Positions 50,912-59,903 of a DNA stretch of 64,000 nucleotides are shown piece after piece. Numbering within the stretch: position 1 is the stretch's first letter; each line of letters opens with the position of its first letter. The notes under the pieces were generated by a model. That model was not told the DNA's origin. It searched no databases and worked only from the letters and a program-made list of their open reading frames with translations. The stretch comes from CAITSH01 sp945892985 (lineage in GTDB: Bacteria; Pseudomonadota; Gammaproteobacteria; Burkholderiales; SG8-39), in the NCBI GenBank assembly GCA_945892985.1, contig CAMDDU010000002.1, positions 62,001 through 126,000 of the forward strand, given 5' to 3'. A program made the translations under genes and the position numbers.

Positions 50912-52528
50912 GTGCAGGACGCTGAATTCGATTTTATTGTGGTTGGCGGCGGTTCCGCCGGTTGTGTGCTGGCGGCACGCCTGTGCGAATCGGGCCGCCA
51001 CAGCGTGTTGCTGCTCGAAGCGGGTGGCGAGGACCGCAGCCCTTGGATCCATATTCCCATCGGTTACGCCAAACTGTTCGGCAATCCACGCTATAACTGG
51101 ATGTACGCCACGGCGCCGGAGCCGGCGCTGGGAGGGCGCGTGCTCGACCAGCCCTGCGGTCGGGTGCTCGGTGGCACCGGCTCGATCAACGGCATGCTTT
51201 ACGTGCGCGGCCAGCCGGATGACTACGAGAACTGGCGCGCCCTTGGCAACGAGGGCTGGGGTTGGGATGACGTGCTGCCCTGGTTCCGGCGCTCCGAGCA
51301 CAACACGCGCGGAGCCGATGCCCTGCATGGCGGCGACGGGCCCTTGTGGGTGTCGGACACGCCGCAGACCGACCCGCTGGCCGATGCCTTCATAAACGCC
51401 GCCGTCGAGGCCGGCCATCCGCGCAATCCGGACTTCAATGGCGCGATGCAGGAGGGCGCCGGCTACTACCAGTTCAACACCCGCAACGGCCGCCGTGCCA
51501 GCACCGCCATCGCCTATCTGCGTCCGGCCAGGCGGCGCGCCAATCTGGCCGTATTCACCGATGTGCTGGTTAGTCGCGTGCTGATCGAACAGGGCAAGGC
51601 CGTTGGTGTTGAATACCGCCGGTGTGGCGAACAGCGCGGCGTACTGCGCACGGCGCGCGCGCGGCGCGAGGTGGTGGTCGCTGCGGGAACATTCAATTCA
51701 CCGCAGATTCTGCAACTGTCGGGCATCGGTCCGGCGGCGCAATTGCGGCGACTGGGCCTTGCTGTCGTGTGCGACCGGCCCGGTGTGGGCGAGGGCCTGC
51801 ACAACCACTATCGCGTCAGCATTGTGCAGCGCTGCAGTCAGCCGGTCACTTACAACGACATCATGCAAAGCCTGCCGCGCCGGGTCTGGATGGGGCTGCA
51901 ATATGCGCTGATACGCAGGGGGCCGATGGCTGCGGGCACGTATGCCGGCGGCTTTTTTCGATCGAGCACTGCTGTGGCGCGCCCCGACATGCAGGTGACA
52001 TTCTGGAATTACAGCGTGCAGCGGCGCGATGCCGGCGGTGTGGTGCTCCATCCGTTTCCCGGCTACACCGCCAATGCCGTGCTGCTGCGCCCGCAAAGCC
52101 GCGGCTGGGTGCGTGCTGTCAGCCCCGATCCGGCGGTTGCGCCACAGATACGCTACAACCATCTTGAAGCCGAATATGACAGAAGCACACTGCTCGATGG
52201 CTTGCGCACGCTGCGCGACATCTTGCGCAAGCCTGCGCTGGCGGCTTATGCGGCGGAGGAGATCGCGCCCGGCGCGGCCTGCGAGTCGGATGAGGCGCTG
52301 CTGGCCTACGTCATGGAAAAAGGCCATTCGGTCTATCACCCTGTGGGTACCTGTCGTATGGGAAGTGACGCGATGGCGGTGGTTGATGCTCGCCTGAAGG
52401 TGCACGGCGTGGGCCGGCTGCGGGTCGCGGATGCTTCGGTGATGCCCGGCATTGTGTCGGGCAATACCAATGCGCCCACGGTGATGATTGCGGAGCGCTG
52501 CGCTGATTGGATGTTGGCCGAGGGGTGA
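50912..52528 (+). CDS. GMC-family FAD oxidoreductase (choline dehydrogenase-like)
   Basis: A 538-residue glucose-methanol-choline oxidoreductase. N-terminal FAD fold DFIVVGGGSAGCVLAARLCE, GMC signature 1 in GRVLGGTGSINGMLYVRG, signature 2 in GTFNSPQILQLSGIGP, and C-terminal catalytic His/Asn in YHPVGTCRMGS and VSGNTNAPTVMIAE. The GTG at 50912 follows a G-run; an upstream in-frame ATG is possible but adds non-family residues. It oxidises an alcohol to an aldehyde or ketone. Coupled by position to Bug 7. Confidence 0.9.
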   Translation: MQDAEFDFIVVGGGSAGCVLAARLCESGRHSVLLLEAGGEDRSPWIHIPIGYAKLFGNPRYNWMYATAPEPALGGRVLDQPCGRVLGGTGSINGMLYVRGQPDDYENWRALGNEGWGWDDVLPWFRRSEHNTRGADALHGGDGPLWVSDTPQTDPLADAFINAAVEAGHPRNPDFNGAMQEGAGYYQFNTRNGRRASTAIAYLRPARRRANLAVFTDVLVSRVLIEQGKAVGVEYRRCGEQRGVLRTARARREVVVAAGTFNSPQILQLSGIGPAAQLRRLGLAVVCDRPGVGEGLHNHYRVSIVQRCSQPVTYNDIMQSLPRRVWMGLQYALIRRGPMAAGTYAGGFFRSSTAVARPDMQVTFWNYSVQRRDAGGVVLHPFPGYTANAVLLRPQSRGWVRAVSPDPAVAPQIRYNHLEAEYDRSTLLDGLRTLRDILRKPALAAYAAEEIAPGAACESDEALLAYVMEKGHSVYHPVGTCRMGSDAMAVVDARLKVHGVGRLRVADASVMPGIVSGNTNAPTVMIAERCADWMLAEG

Positions 52529-52600
52529 TGGCTGGGAGTGGTCGACTGTCGGCGGGCTTACGTGTGGGCGTGGGCGTGTAGGTGCGTGTGCCAGACAAAA

Positions 52601-52813
52601 CTACATCCAGTGTCCCGGGCCGATCTGGTGCCAGCCGCTGCCAAAGATCGCGCCCAGCGCCGCAGCGAATAGGCTGATGATGATAATCAGGATGATGACC
52701 GCCGGAATCGCCGCGATCGCCCATTTGACCATCAGCACAACCATGGACCAGAACGGAATCTTGATGTCGGTGACAATGACTTCATGCGTGCCTGAGTTGG
52801 ATGTGTCGGACAT
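52601..52813 (-). CDS. Small single-span membrane protein
   Basis: A 70-residue protein. The N-terminus is polar (MSDTSNSGTHEVIVTDIKIP), followed by one long hydrophobic helix (WAIAAIPAVIILIIIISLF) and a Gly/Trp/His end. GGAGAG lies upstream of the ATG. It resembles small conserved proteobacterial membrane proteins but no function can be assigned. Confidence 0.7.
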   Translation of the reverse strand: MSDTSNSGTHEVIVTDIKIPFWSMVVLMVKWAIAAIPAVIILIIIISLFAAALGAIFGSGWHQIGPGHWM

Positions 52814-52869
52814 GGTTCGAATCTCTCCGGTGTGGTGTTGATGCGCGTTGAGGTTTAAATCGCAAGGTC

Positions 52870-52903
52870 GCTGGGAAACCGCGCCAGAGGCGGGTTTCCA
52901 GCC
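52870..52903. repeat. TGGAAA/TTTCCA hairpin repeat, copy 6
   Basis: GCTGGGAAACCGCGCC and GGCGGGTTTCCAGC pair around AGA in the gap upstream of cbpA. Same family as copies 1-5. Confidence 0.65.
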
Positions 52904-53091
52904 TTTTATTTGGGATAAGCTGTGTTTGCGGCGCGGCGGTTCCGAGTCTGTCTTGCCGCTCTTTCACAGTCTAGTGCATTGGCGGCGCCACAACTTGCCC
53001 GTCCGGACACGGTTGAATAGTGGTGGTTTCGATCCCATATGCAAACATGTTGTAATCGAGCAGCGCACGATTCACCGCCGGGAGCCGCTTT

Positions 53092-54123
53092 ATGAAATAC
53101 AAGGACTACTACGCCATCCTGGGTGTCCCCCGCGACGCCGATGAGGCCGCGATCAAAAAGGCCTATCGCAAGCTCGCGCACAAATACCATCCCGACGTCT
53201 CCAAGGACCCGGCCGGCGAGGAAAAATTCAAGGCGGCCGCCGAGGCCTATGCCACGCTCAAGGACAAGGACAAACGCGCCGCCTATGACCAGCTCGGCCG
53301 TTACCAGCCGGGCGAGGATTTTCGTCCGCCGCCTGACTGGGCTGGCCAGGGTGGCGCAAGGGGGTTTGGCGGCAACGCGCAGGGCGAATTCGAGGACATT
53401 GATTTGTCCGATTTGTTTGCGCACTTTGCCGCCGGCGGCGGACCGCGTGGTGGAGCGGGTGGCCAGGGTGGGCCGGGCGCGCGCAGTGGGTCGGGTCAGA
53501 TGCCGCCCATTCCCGGGCAGGACTACGAGGTCACCGCGCACATCACGCTTGAAGAAGCCTTTGCCGGCACGCTGGTCGAGCTCGAGTTGTCCATGCCCGA
53601 ATACGATGGCAGCGGCATGGTGCGCCGTGTGCCCCGTTCGTTTAAGGCGCGTGTTCCCAAGGGCGCCATCGATGGCCAGCGCCTGCGTCTGCGCGGCAAG
53701 GGCGGCAAGGGCCTCAATGGCGGACCCGAGGGCGACCTCTACCTGAATATCGCGCTGCATCCGCACGCGCTGTTCCGCGCCAGTGGCCACGATTTGTACA
53801 TCGACCTGCCGCTCACGCCCTGGGAGGCGGTGCTGGGCGCCACGGTGCAGGTGCCCACGCCCGGCGGCGCGGTGCAGCTCAAGGTGCCCCCGGGCACACA
53901 GGCCGGGCGCAAGCTGCGCCTTGGCGGGCGCGGCCTGCCCAAACCGCCGCATGCCCGGGGCAAAGGTGAAAGTGACGCCGCCGGTGATTTGTATGTGCTG
54001 GTGCAGATCGTCGTGCCCGGCCAGGTCAGCGACAAGGACAAGATTTTGTACCAACAGTTGGCCGAGAACGCGACTTTCAATCCGCGCGGCCATTTCGAGC
54101 AAGGGGTGAAGCATGCAGTTTGA
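53092..54123 (+). CDS. cbpA: DnaJ-class co-chaperone CbpA
   Basis: A 343-residue type II J-protein. The J domain (residues 1-70; DYYAILGVPRDADEAAIKKAYRKLAHKYHPDVS with the HPD motif) is followed by a Gly-rich linker (~residues 85-140) and a C-terminal peptide-binding region (YEVTAHITLEEAFAGTLVELELS and later PGTQAGRKLRLGGRGLPK). The DnaJ zinc finger is absent, as in CbpA. The gene overlaps cbpM by 11 bases. Confidence 0.94.
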   Translation: MKYKDYYAILGVPRDADEAAIKKAYRKLAHKYHPDVSKDPAGEEKFKAAAEAYATLKDKDKRAAYDQLGRYQPGEDFRPPPDWAGQGGARGFGGNAQGEFEDIDLSDLFAHFAAGGGPRGGAGGQGGPGARSGSGQMPPIPGQDYEVTAHITLEEAFAGTLVELELSMPEYDGSGMVRRVPRSFKARVPKGAIDGQRLRLRGKGGKGLNGGPEGDLYLNIALHPHALFRASGHDLYIDLPLTPWEAVLGATVQVPTPGGAVQLKVPPGTQAGRKLRLGGRGLPKPPHARGKGESDAAGDLYVLVQIVVPGQVSDKDKILYQQLAENATFNPRGHFEQGVKHAV

Positions 54124-54475
54124 TCCGGATGACCTGTCGGACGCAGCCGCCTGGCTGGACGCGCACAGCGCCGTATCGTTCGCCGAACTGGCGCGACTGT
54201 CGGACTTTTCGCCCTCCGAGTTGCACGAACTCATCGACTACGGCGCGCTCGCGCCAAATAACCTCAACGAGGTAGACGCGTTGCATGAGGCGCGCTGGGT
54301 GTTCAGCGGCGCCTGTGTGTTGACGGTGCGCACCGCCGCGCGCCTGCGTGCGAGCTTTGAACTTGACACCAGTGCGCTCGCACTCGCGCTCGCCTACCTT
54401 GAGCGCATCCGCGTGCTCGAGGCCGAGATTGGCACGTTGCGGGCGCAGTTGCCACAATCAACACCATCACCATAA
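54113..54475 (+). CDS. cbpM: Chaperone modulator CbpM
   Basis: A 120-residue all-helical protein (AARLRASFELDTSALALALAYLERIRVLEAEI) located directly after cbpA with an overlapping start. CbpM in E. coli binds the J domain of CbpA and inhibits it. The position and MerR-like helical pattern (FAELARLSDFSPSELHELIDYGAL) make the assignment firm; the last 10 residues are a Ser/Pro tail. Confidence 0.88.
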   Translation: MQFDPDDLSDAAAWLDAHSAVSFAELARLSDFSPSELHELIDYGALAPNNLNEVDALHEARWVFSGACVLTVRTAARLRASFELDTSALALALAYLERIRVLEAEIGTLRAQLPQSTPSP

Positions 54476-54588
54476 TCGCCGCAGGCTGTGTGAACCGGAT
54501 TCCGGGTTGCAGCGGCGGCGGGCCTGCATTGCTCTAGAATGCCTGCTCCGGCCCTTGCTATTGTTTGAGGGCCAGCCCTGGAGTGCGC

Positions 54589-55257
54589 ATGGAGTGGACG
54601 GTTCCGTTTGTAAAAGCCCTGGTGCTGGTGCCGCTGACGCTGCTGCCCATCATCAATCCGCTCAGTTCGGCGCCGCTGTTTGTCGCCACCACCGGCGGCG
54701 ACAAGTCGGTGGCCAGGCGGCTGGCGCGCCAAGTGGCGATCAATAGCTGGCTGGTGGTCGTGGTGTCCATGCTGGTGGGTAATTATGTGCTCGAGGTGTT
54801 CGGCATTTCGCTGCCCATCGTGCGCATCGGCGGCGGCTTGCTCGTCGCCGCCACCGCCTGGCGCATGCTCGAGAGCCGCGATGCCGATGGCCTCAAGGCG
54901 GTGGCGGCTGAAAAAGCCGGCCATCTTTCGGACGAGGAAATCGTGCGGCGAAGTTTTTTCCCGATCACCTTTCCGCTTACCACCGGGCCGGGCACCATTG
55001 CCGCGTCGATCGCGCTCGGGGCGAGCATCCCGCAGTCGCCGTTGTTGTTCATCGCCGGCGCGCTGGTGTCGATGCTCGGCGCGCTGCTGATTGCGCTGGT
55101 GCTCTACCTGGTGTTCAGCCGTGCGGGGCAAGTGCTCGGCTGGCTGGGTGAGATCGGCACCATGGTGATGATGCGCCTTACCGCCTTCATCCTGCTTTGC
55201 ATCGGCATCGAAATCATGTGGACCGGTTGGGCCGAGCTCAACCACCTGAGTCCCTGA
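54589..55257 (+). CDS. MarC-family integral membrane protein
   Basis: A 222-residue protein with six predicted membrane helices. Family motifs: LLPIINPLSSAPLFVATTGG near the start, VLEVFGISLPIVRIGGGLLVAATAW, and FFPITFPLTTGPGTIAASIALG. ATG 54589 has GGAG 7 bases upstream. Function of the family is not known despite the historical link to multiple-antibiotic resistance. It is followed by the ABM-like gene after 29 bases. Confidence 0.9.
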   Translation: MEWTVPFVKALVLVPLTLLPIINPLSSAPLFVATTGGDKSVARRLARQVAINSWLVVVVSMLVGNYVLEVFGISLPIVRIGGGLLVAATAWRMLESRDADGLKAVAAEKAGHLSDEEIVRRSFFPITFPLTTGPGTIAASIALGASIPQSPLLFIAGALVSMLGALLIALVLYLVFSRAGQVLGWLGEIGTMVMMRLTAFILLCIGIEIMWTGWAELNHLSP

Positions 55258-55286
55258 AGCGGTCAAACTCCGAGGAGAAAAACGCC

Positions 55287-55595
55287 ATGATCCACGTCGT
55301 CGCCGTCATCACCGCCAAGCCCGGTTTGCGCGAATCCATACTCACGCACTTTCGCGCCAACGTGCCCTCGGTGCGCGCCGAAGCCGGGTGTATCGAATAC
55401 GGACCGGTCGTCGATGCCGATCCGGCGCCGCCATTCCAGACCAAGGCGGGCACGGATAGTTTTCTGGTCATCGAGAAGTGGGCGACGATGGACGCGCTCA
55501 AGGCCCACGCCGCCGCGCCGCACATGGCCGCCTATGCCGCCAAGGTCAAGGACATGATCGCCGTTCGCACCGTGCACGTGCTGACAGCGGCCTAA
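55287..55595 (+). CDS. Antibiotic biosynthesis monooxygenase-like (YgiN/ABM) protein
   Basis: A 102-residue dimeric alpha-beta barrel protein. The core is IHVVAVITAKPGLRESILTHFRANVPSVRAEAGCIEYGPVVD and the second half FLVIEKWATMDALKAHAAAPHMAAY. Members include quinol monooxygenases and small dehydrogenases. GGAG lies upstream of the ATG. The trailing His-containing segment matches the usual active pocket but no specific substrate follows. Confidence 0.85.
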   Translation: MIHVVAVITAKPGLRESILTHFRANVPSVRAEAGCIEYGPVVDADPAPPFQTKAGTDSFLVIEKWATMDALKAHAAAPHMAAYAAKVKDMIAVRTVHVLTAA

Positions 55596-55657
55596 GGCGG
55601 ATCGCGCGGCGCACCCGGATGGGACAACGCGCCGGCCCAGTAGAGCCTTAGTGTTGT

Positions 55658-56131
55658 TCAGGGCGGTGGCGGTTTGTCGCGCGGATGCGGATCGAGCACA
55701 CCGATAGCCCATTGCTCGAGCGGCCCGCCGAAAATCAGGATTAGCAGCACCAGCACAAAGGTCGCCGCCATCGGGATCCAGGCCGCCGCGCCGCAGGCAC
55801 AGCCGAGGCAGGCGGCCAGCCACACCGAGGCGGCGGTGGTGAGGCCGTGCACTTCACGGCCGTCATTGGTGCGCAGGATCACGCCGGCACCGATAAAGCC
55901 GATGCCAGTCATGATGCCCTGCATGATGCGGCTGATGGCGTCCGCATGATGCGCCGCGCTGAAGTACTGGCTCCAGGTTGGCACCGAAGTGACCAGCGCC
56001 GCGCCAAGCGCCACCAGCGCATGGGTGCGCAGGCCCGCCGGCTTGTGTTTCATTTCGCGGTTAAGCCCGATGAGGCCGCCCACCACGGTAGCGGCCACCA
56101 GTCGCAGTACGAGGTCGTTGATTGGGTTCAT
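55658..56131 (-). CDS. MgtC/SapB-family membrane protein
   Basis: A 157-residue protein with four or five predicted helices. The family markers are NDLVLRLVAATVVGGLIGLNREMKHKPAGLRTHALVALGAAL and IMQGIMTGIGFIGAGVILRTNDGREVHGLTTAASVWLAACLG. The soluble C-terminal domain of true MgtC is missing, so it is the short SapB-like form. The start at 56131 is the family M (MNPINDL). The role may be in magnesium homeostasis or envelope adaptation but is unproven. Confidence 0.88.
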   Translation of the reverse strand: MNPINDLVLRLVAATVVGGLIGLNREMKHKPAGLRTHALVALGAALVTSVPTWSQYFSAAHHADAISRIMQGIMTGIGFIGAGVILRTNDGREVHGLTTAASVWLAACLGCACGAAAWIPMAATFVLVLLILIFGGPLEQWAIGVLDPHPRDKPPPP

Positions 56132-56441
56132 GCGCGCGTCTCCCCTCAGGTTATGTGGCTGCGCAATGCGCTTGTGACCGGCGGCCTTTGGCGTCGACCC
56201 GGGGCAGGCGCCAATGTCGGCCGGATTTCGGCTCCGTAGTGCTTTTCGCCATGCTGGTCTCCTGCAGATTTGGCTTTGACCGGGTCGCCTGACCGTTTGA
56301 ACCAGGGCCGGGGCGACGCTGTTCAATTCTAAACCCATGCGCATCCCTGCTGTTTTGCCTTTGGAAGCGTAAAAACCCATGCAAAACAGGGCTTCTGCTC
56401 ACCCCCTGCCATTGCGGGGCCGAGAATGAGATAATAGACCG
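56132..56441. other. Divergent region between MgtC-like and GNQ-repeat genes
   Basis: No gene is seen. An inverted repeat CCTGCTGTTTTGC with GCAAAACAGGG spans about 56345-56390. ATAAT at 56431 close to the next ATG could be part of a -10 box giving a very short leader. Confidence 0.4.
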
Positions 56442-56978
56442 ATGAATACACAAGATCCTGATATGGAAAATAATCAAAACGAGCAACCCGTTCAGCCTGA
56501 ACAGGCGAACCCAGCCAACAACGGCGACCAGTCTGGCAACGAAGGTAACCAAGGCAACCAGGGTAACCAGGGTAACCAAGGCAACCAGGGTAACCAAGGC
56601 AACCAGGGCAATCAGCCTCGTCAGGCCCAAAACAACAACGGGCCGCGCCAGCGTATGAAGGAGTTGATGGCCATTCCCGAGCGCGAACGCACCGACGCGC
56701 AGTGGGACGAACTCAACGAGTTGGAGATCAGCATGGCTTCGGCCAACCGTGACAACGGCCAGGGGCCGGGTGCGGTGCAGGGCCAGCGTCGCGATGGTGG
56801 CGGCCAGAACCAGGGTCAGCGCCGTGATGGGGGTGGTGGCAACCAACCCAGAGGCGGGGGCGGTGGCGGTGGCGGCGCAGGAGGCGGCGGCGGTGGTGGT
56901 GGCATTGGCCGTCAGGGCAAGAAATCCTTCAAGCAGCCGCGCAACCGCCCGGCCGGTCCGCGCAAGCCAGTGCCTTAG
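56442..56978 (+). CDS. Disordered Gly-Asn-Gln repeat protein
   Basis: A 178-residue low-complexity protein. Residues ~33-57 are a tandem run of GNQ units (about eight), residues 65-105 form the only structured-looking part (RQRMKELMAIPERERTDAQW with DELNELEISM), and the rest is Gln/Gly/Arg-rich with poly-Gly runs and an Arg/Lys/Pro C-terminus. The first half is acidic, the second strongly basic. It may bind RNA, like small Rho-tail-like or RGG proteins, but this is inference. A perfect terminator follows 29 bases downstream, so this is a real single-gene transcript. Confidence 0.75.
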   Translation: MNTQDPDMENNQNEQPVQPEQANPANNGDQSGNEGNQGNQGNQGNQGNQGNQGNQGNQPRQAQNNNGPRQRMKELMAIPERERTDAQWDELNELEISMASANRDNGQGPGAVQGQRRDGGGQNQGQRRDGGGGNQPRGGGGGGGGAGGGGGGGGIGRQGKKSFKQPRNRPAGPRKPVP

Positions 56979-57006
56979 CGCCAAGCTTGGCCGCTTGGCG
57001 GCAAAA

Positions 57007-57035
57007 TAAAAAAGGGGGCATGGCCCCCTTTTTTA
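57007..57035 (+). terminator. Bidirectional terminator between the GNQ-repeat and FKBP genes
   Basis: AAAAAAGGGGGC and GCCCCCTTTTTT form a perfect 12-base stem with a 3-base loop. It can end both the rightward repeat gene and the leftward FKBP gene. Confidence 0.85.
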
Positions 57036-57076
57036 TTGTTGCGACCCTGGCCGTATTTGCCGGGTTTTTCGCCCGA

Positions 57077-57490
57077 TTACTTCACATCAAGCAGTTCGAC
57101 ATCGAACACCAGCGTCGCATCGGGTGGAATGACGCCGGCGGCGCCGCGCTTGCCGTAGCCCATCTCGCTTGGGATGACCAGCGTGCGCTTGCCACCGACC
57201 CGCATGCCGGCAACGCCCTCATCCCAGCCTTTGATGACGCGGCCCGCACCCAGCGGAAACGAGAACGGCCCGCGGCCGATCGAGCTGTCGAATTTGTTGC
57301 CGTGCAAATCCGGCGCCGAGGGGTTGTGCAGCCAGCCGGTGTAATTCACCACCACGGTGGTGCCACCCAGGGCTTCCCTGCCGGTGCCGACCACGGTGTC
57401 TTTTTTGATCAGGGCATCCGCGGCGAAGGCGAAAGCGGAGGGCAGTGCAACTGCGAGCAACAGGGCGATGCGAAGTAGCAACTGTTTCAT
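57077..57490 (-). CDS. Periplasmic FKBP-type peptidyl-prolyl isomerase
   Basis: A 137-residue protein with a signal peptide (KQLLLRIALLLAVALPSAFAFA) and one FKBP domain. The catalytic pocket is VVNYTGWLHN, FDSSIGRGPFSFPLGAGRVIKGWDEGVAGM, GGKRTLVIPSEMGYGKRGAAGVIPPDATLVFDVELLDV. Typical ligands Tyr, Phe, Asp and Trp are kept. Acts in protein folding in the periplasm. Confidence 0.93.
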   Translation of the reverse strand: MKQLLLRIALLLAVALPSAFAFAADALIKKDTVVGTGREALGGTTVVVNYTGWLHNPSAPDLHGNKFDSSIGRGPFSFPLGAGRVIKGWDEGVAGMRVGGKRTLVIPSEMGYGKRGAAGVIPPDATLVFDVELLDVK

Positions 57491-57907
57491 GGTCTGGTTT
57501 ATCCGTTGAGTGTTTGGGTTGAGCTTGGGTTGCGGCCGAATCGGCCGGAGCCGGGCGCACGTCTGATTACTTTATAGCGCAAAGCACGGACCGCATCAAT
57601 CGCCGCTGTCACGGCGGTGGCCAGCAGGGCATCGTCGTCCATTAGCGCGCCGCCGGCGTGACTTTTATCGTGATGTGGGCATGCGCATTTAGCGCACGCC
57701 CCGGATGGCGATCAATTTTTTTGGTGCCCGACGTTTCCATCGGGCATTCGTTGGGTGGATTGGCGCCGGCGCTTGCGCGGATCGCCCATCGATTTGCCGT
57801 GATGTGTGCATCCACTGCTAAGATGCCGCCTGCGCCCAGCCACCTTCGCTGCATAAACGCGGAAAAGCGCCCCAGGGCATCCGCCCCGCAAGCCAAGGAG
57901 ATCAAGC
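57491..57907. other. Intergenic region before Bug 8
   Basis: I see no convincing gene or repeat in these 417 bases; scattered short open frames lack starts and family likeness. AAGGAG at 57895-57900 serves the next gene. Confidence 0.5.
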
Positions 57908-58888
57908 ATGTCAGCCGTCCATTTCATCCGCTTCGCTGCGGCCGCGCTATTTTTTGCCGCCTGCGCCGGCGGCGTTCAGTCGCAGGACTATCCGAACAAG
58001 CCGGTCAAACTGGTGGCAACCTTCCCGCCCGGCGGCGGCGCGGACCTGACTGCGCGCCTGATTGGCGCGAGACTGGCCGATTTGTGGAAGCAGCCGGTCC
58101 TGGTCGAGAACCGCACCGGCGCCGGTGGCAATATCGGCGCGGACCTGGTGTTCCGCGCGCCGGCGGACGGCTACACGCTGCTGCTGGTTTCCGCTTCGCA
58201 CGTGGGCAACGCCGCCTTGCTGGAGAAAGTGACCTTCGATTTACTCAAGGATTTTGCGCCGATCGCGCTGACGACTTCATCGCCGGTGTTGCTGGCGGTC
58301 AATCCGCGGGTCAAGGCGAATAACGTGGCCGAATTCACCGCCTTGCTGCGTGCGCAGCCGGGCAAGATTGATTATGCGAGCTGCGGCATCGCCACCACGC
58401 ACCACTTTGCCATGGAGGTATTCAAGTTCGAGACCAGGACCTCCGCCGTGCACATTCCCCATCGCTGCGCCGCCGCGGTGGCCGATGCGGTGGGCGGACA
58501 GCTCGATGTGATCGCCGTGACCCTGCCGCCCGCGCTGCCGTTTGTGCGCCAGGGAAGGCTGCGCGCGCTGGCTGTAACCAGCCAGCAACGCTCGCCCAAT
58601 GCGCCGGATATTCCGACCGTCCAGGAATCGGGAATCCCGGAGCTGAAGAATTACGCAGTCGAGAATTACTACGGATTTCTCGCGCCCGCGGCGACACCGA
58701 AAAATATCGTGGCGAAAATCGAGGCCGATTTGCGCAAGGTGATGTCCGAGCCCGAATTGCAGAAAAGACTGGCCGACGCGGGCCTGGACGTGTTTTTCCG
58801 CTCATCCGGCGACACTGCCGCGCTGCTGCGCGCGGATGTGGAATTGTATAAAAAAGTCGCCAAGATCGCCGGCATTAAACAAGAGTAG
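57908..58888 (+). CDS. Bug-type TTT substrate-binding protein 8
   Basis: Receptor of 326 residues with AAGGAG at 5-8 bases from ATG. Signal peptide FIRFAAAALFFAACAGGVQS; the Cys in FAACAGG could instead make it a lipoprotein. Ligand loop: YPNKPVKLVATFPPGGGADLTARLIGARL. IDYASCGIATTHHFAMEVF holds an unusual Cys in the second lobe, and HIPHRCAAAVADAVGGQLDV has His-Arg-Cys where most have Tyr-Lys-Gly. The LysR gene follows at 104 bases. Confidence 0.9.
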   Translation: MSAVHFIRFAAAALFFAACAGGVQSQDYPNKPVKLVATFPPGGGADLTARLIGARLADLWKQPVLVENRTGAGGNIGADLVFRAPADGYTLLLVSASHVGNAALLEKVTFDLLKDFAPIALTTSSPVLLAVNPRVKANNVAEFTALLRAQPGKIDYASCGIATTHHFAMEVFKFETRTSAVHIPHRCAAAVADAVGGQLDVIAVTLPPALPFVRQGRLRALAVTSQQRSPNAPDIPTVQESGIPELKNYAVENYYGFLAPAATPKNIVAKIEADLRKVMSEPELQKRLADAGLDVFFRSSGDTAALLRADVELYKKVAKIAGIKQE

Positions 58889-58991
58889 CGCGCGTGCTGC
58901 CAAGGGCGACGGGCCGCAGCCGGAGAAGCTCCGTTCTTTCTGCTCTAATGCCTTGTCTGGCCGCCGGCCGCGCATTCATTCACGCTTCCCG

Positions 58992-59903
58992 ATGACCGCC
59001 CGCATTCCCGTCAAAATCCGGCAATTGCAATATTTCCTGGCCGCCGCCAGGACTTTGCATTTTTCGCGCGCGGCTGAGGAATTGTTTGTCACCCAGCCGA
59101 CGCTCTCGCACCAGATCGCCGAGCTCGAGGCGCAGCTTGGCACGCCGCTGTTCGATCGCACCGCCAAGTCGGTGCGGCTGACACAGGCCGGCGAGGTGTT
59201 GCTCGCCTACGCCAAGCGCGGGTTGGGCGAACTGGAGGCGGGCATAGGCGCGCTAGAGGAACTCGAGGGCCTGCAGCGCGGCCTGTTGCGCATCGGCGTG
59301 ACGCAGTCGTTTTTGCGCAAGCTCATGCCGCCCATACTCGGGCAGTTCATGCAGCGCTATCCGTCGGTGCGGCTGAGTGTGGACGAGATGACCGCGGGCG
59401 AAATCGAAAAGCGTCTGGCCGACGGAGAACTGGACTTGGGCATCGCCTTCGCCCCGGCGCTACTCGAGGACACGGAGATCGAAACCATTTTGCAGGAGCG
59501 CCTGCTGCTGGTGACCGGCCGCACCCATCGCTTCGCCGCGCGCCGGCGCGTGCGCATGCGCGAGCTCGCCGGTGAGCCCCTGGCTTTGTTCGGCAAGGAA
59601 TACTCGACGCGGCATTTGCTTGAACGCTACTTCAAGGAGGCCGGTATCGAGCCCGATGTGGTGTGCAGCGCCAACGCCATCGACGTCATGCTGGGCATCG
59701 CCAAGGAATCAGCGGTTGCGACCATCATTCCGGAGAGCGCCATCGAAAAAACACCCGATATCCGCGTCATCGAGCTGATCGACCCGGTTCCAGTGCGCAT
59801 TTCCGCGGTACTGTGGGCGAGGCACCGCTTCCGCTCGGCCGCCGCCCGCACCTTCGCGCAACTGGTGCGCGACCGTTTTCTGTCCAAACTGGTGCTGCGC
59901 TGA
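58992..59903 (+). CDS. LysR-family transcriptional regulator
   Basis: A 303-residue LTTR. The helix-turn-helix is in residues ~8-65 (RQLQYFLAAARTLHFSRAAEELFVTQPTLSHQIAELEAQLG), and the effector domain begins RGLLRIGVTQSFLRKLMPPI. The overall pattern (EMTAGEIEKRLADGELDLGIAFAP) is close to the CynR/CysL group. It is in the same direction as Bug 8 upstream and the CocE-like gene downstream, so it probably senses a compound in that pathway and controls the 59904-60248 promoter region. Confidence 0.9.
   Translation: MTARIPVKIRQLQYFLAAARTLHFSRAAEELFVTQPTLSHQIAELEAQLGTPLFDRTAKSVRLTQAGEVLLAYAKRGLGELEAGIGALEELEGLQRGLLRIGVTQSFLRKLMPPILGQFMQRYPSVRLSVDEMTAGEIEKRLADGELDLGIAFAPALLEDTEIETILQERLLLVTGRTHRFAARRRVRMRELAGEPLALFGKEYSTRHLLERYFKEAGIEPDVVCSANAIDVMLGIAKESAVATIIPESAIEKTPDIRVIELIDPVPVRISAVLWARHRFRSAAARTFAQLVRDRFLSKLVLR

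Noticed and set aside
56151..56984. Long minus-strand frame opposite the GNQ-repeat gene
   Set aside because: It is the reverse of a low-complexity GC-rich gene and has no family features.
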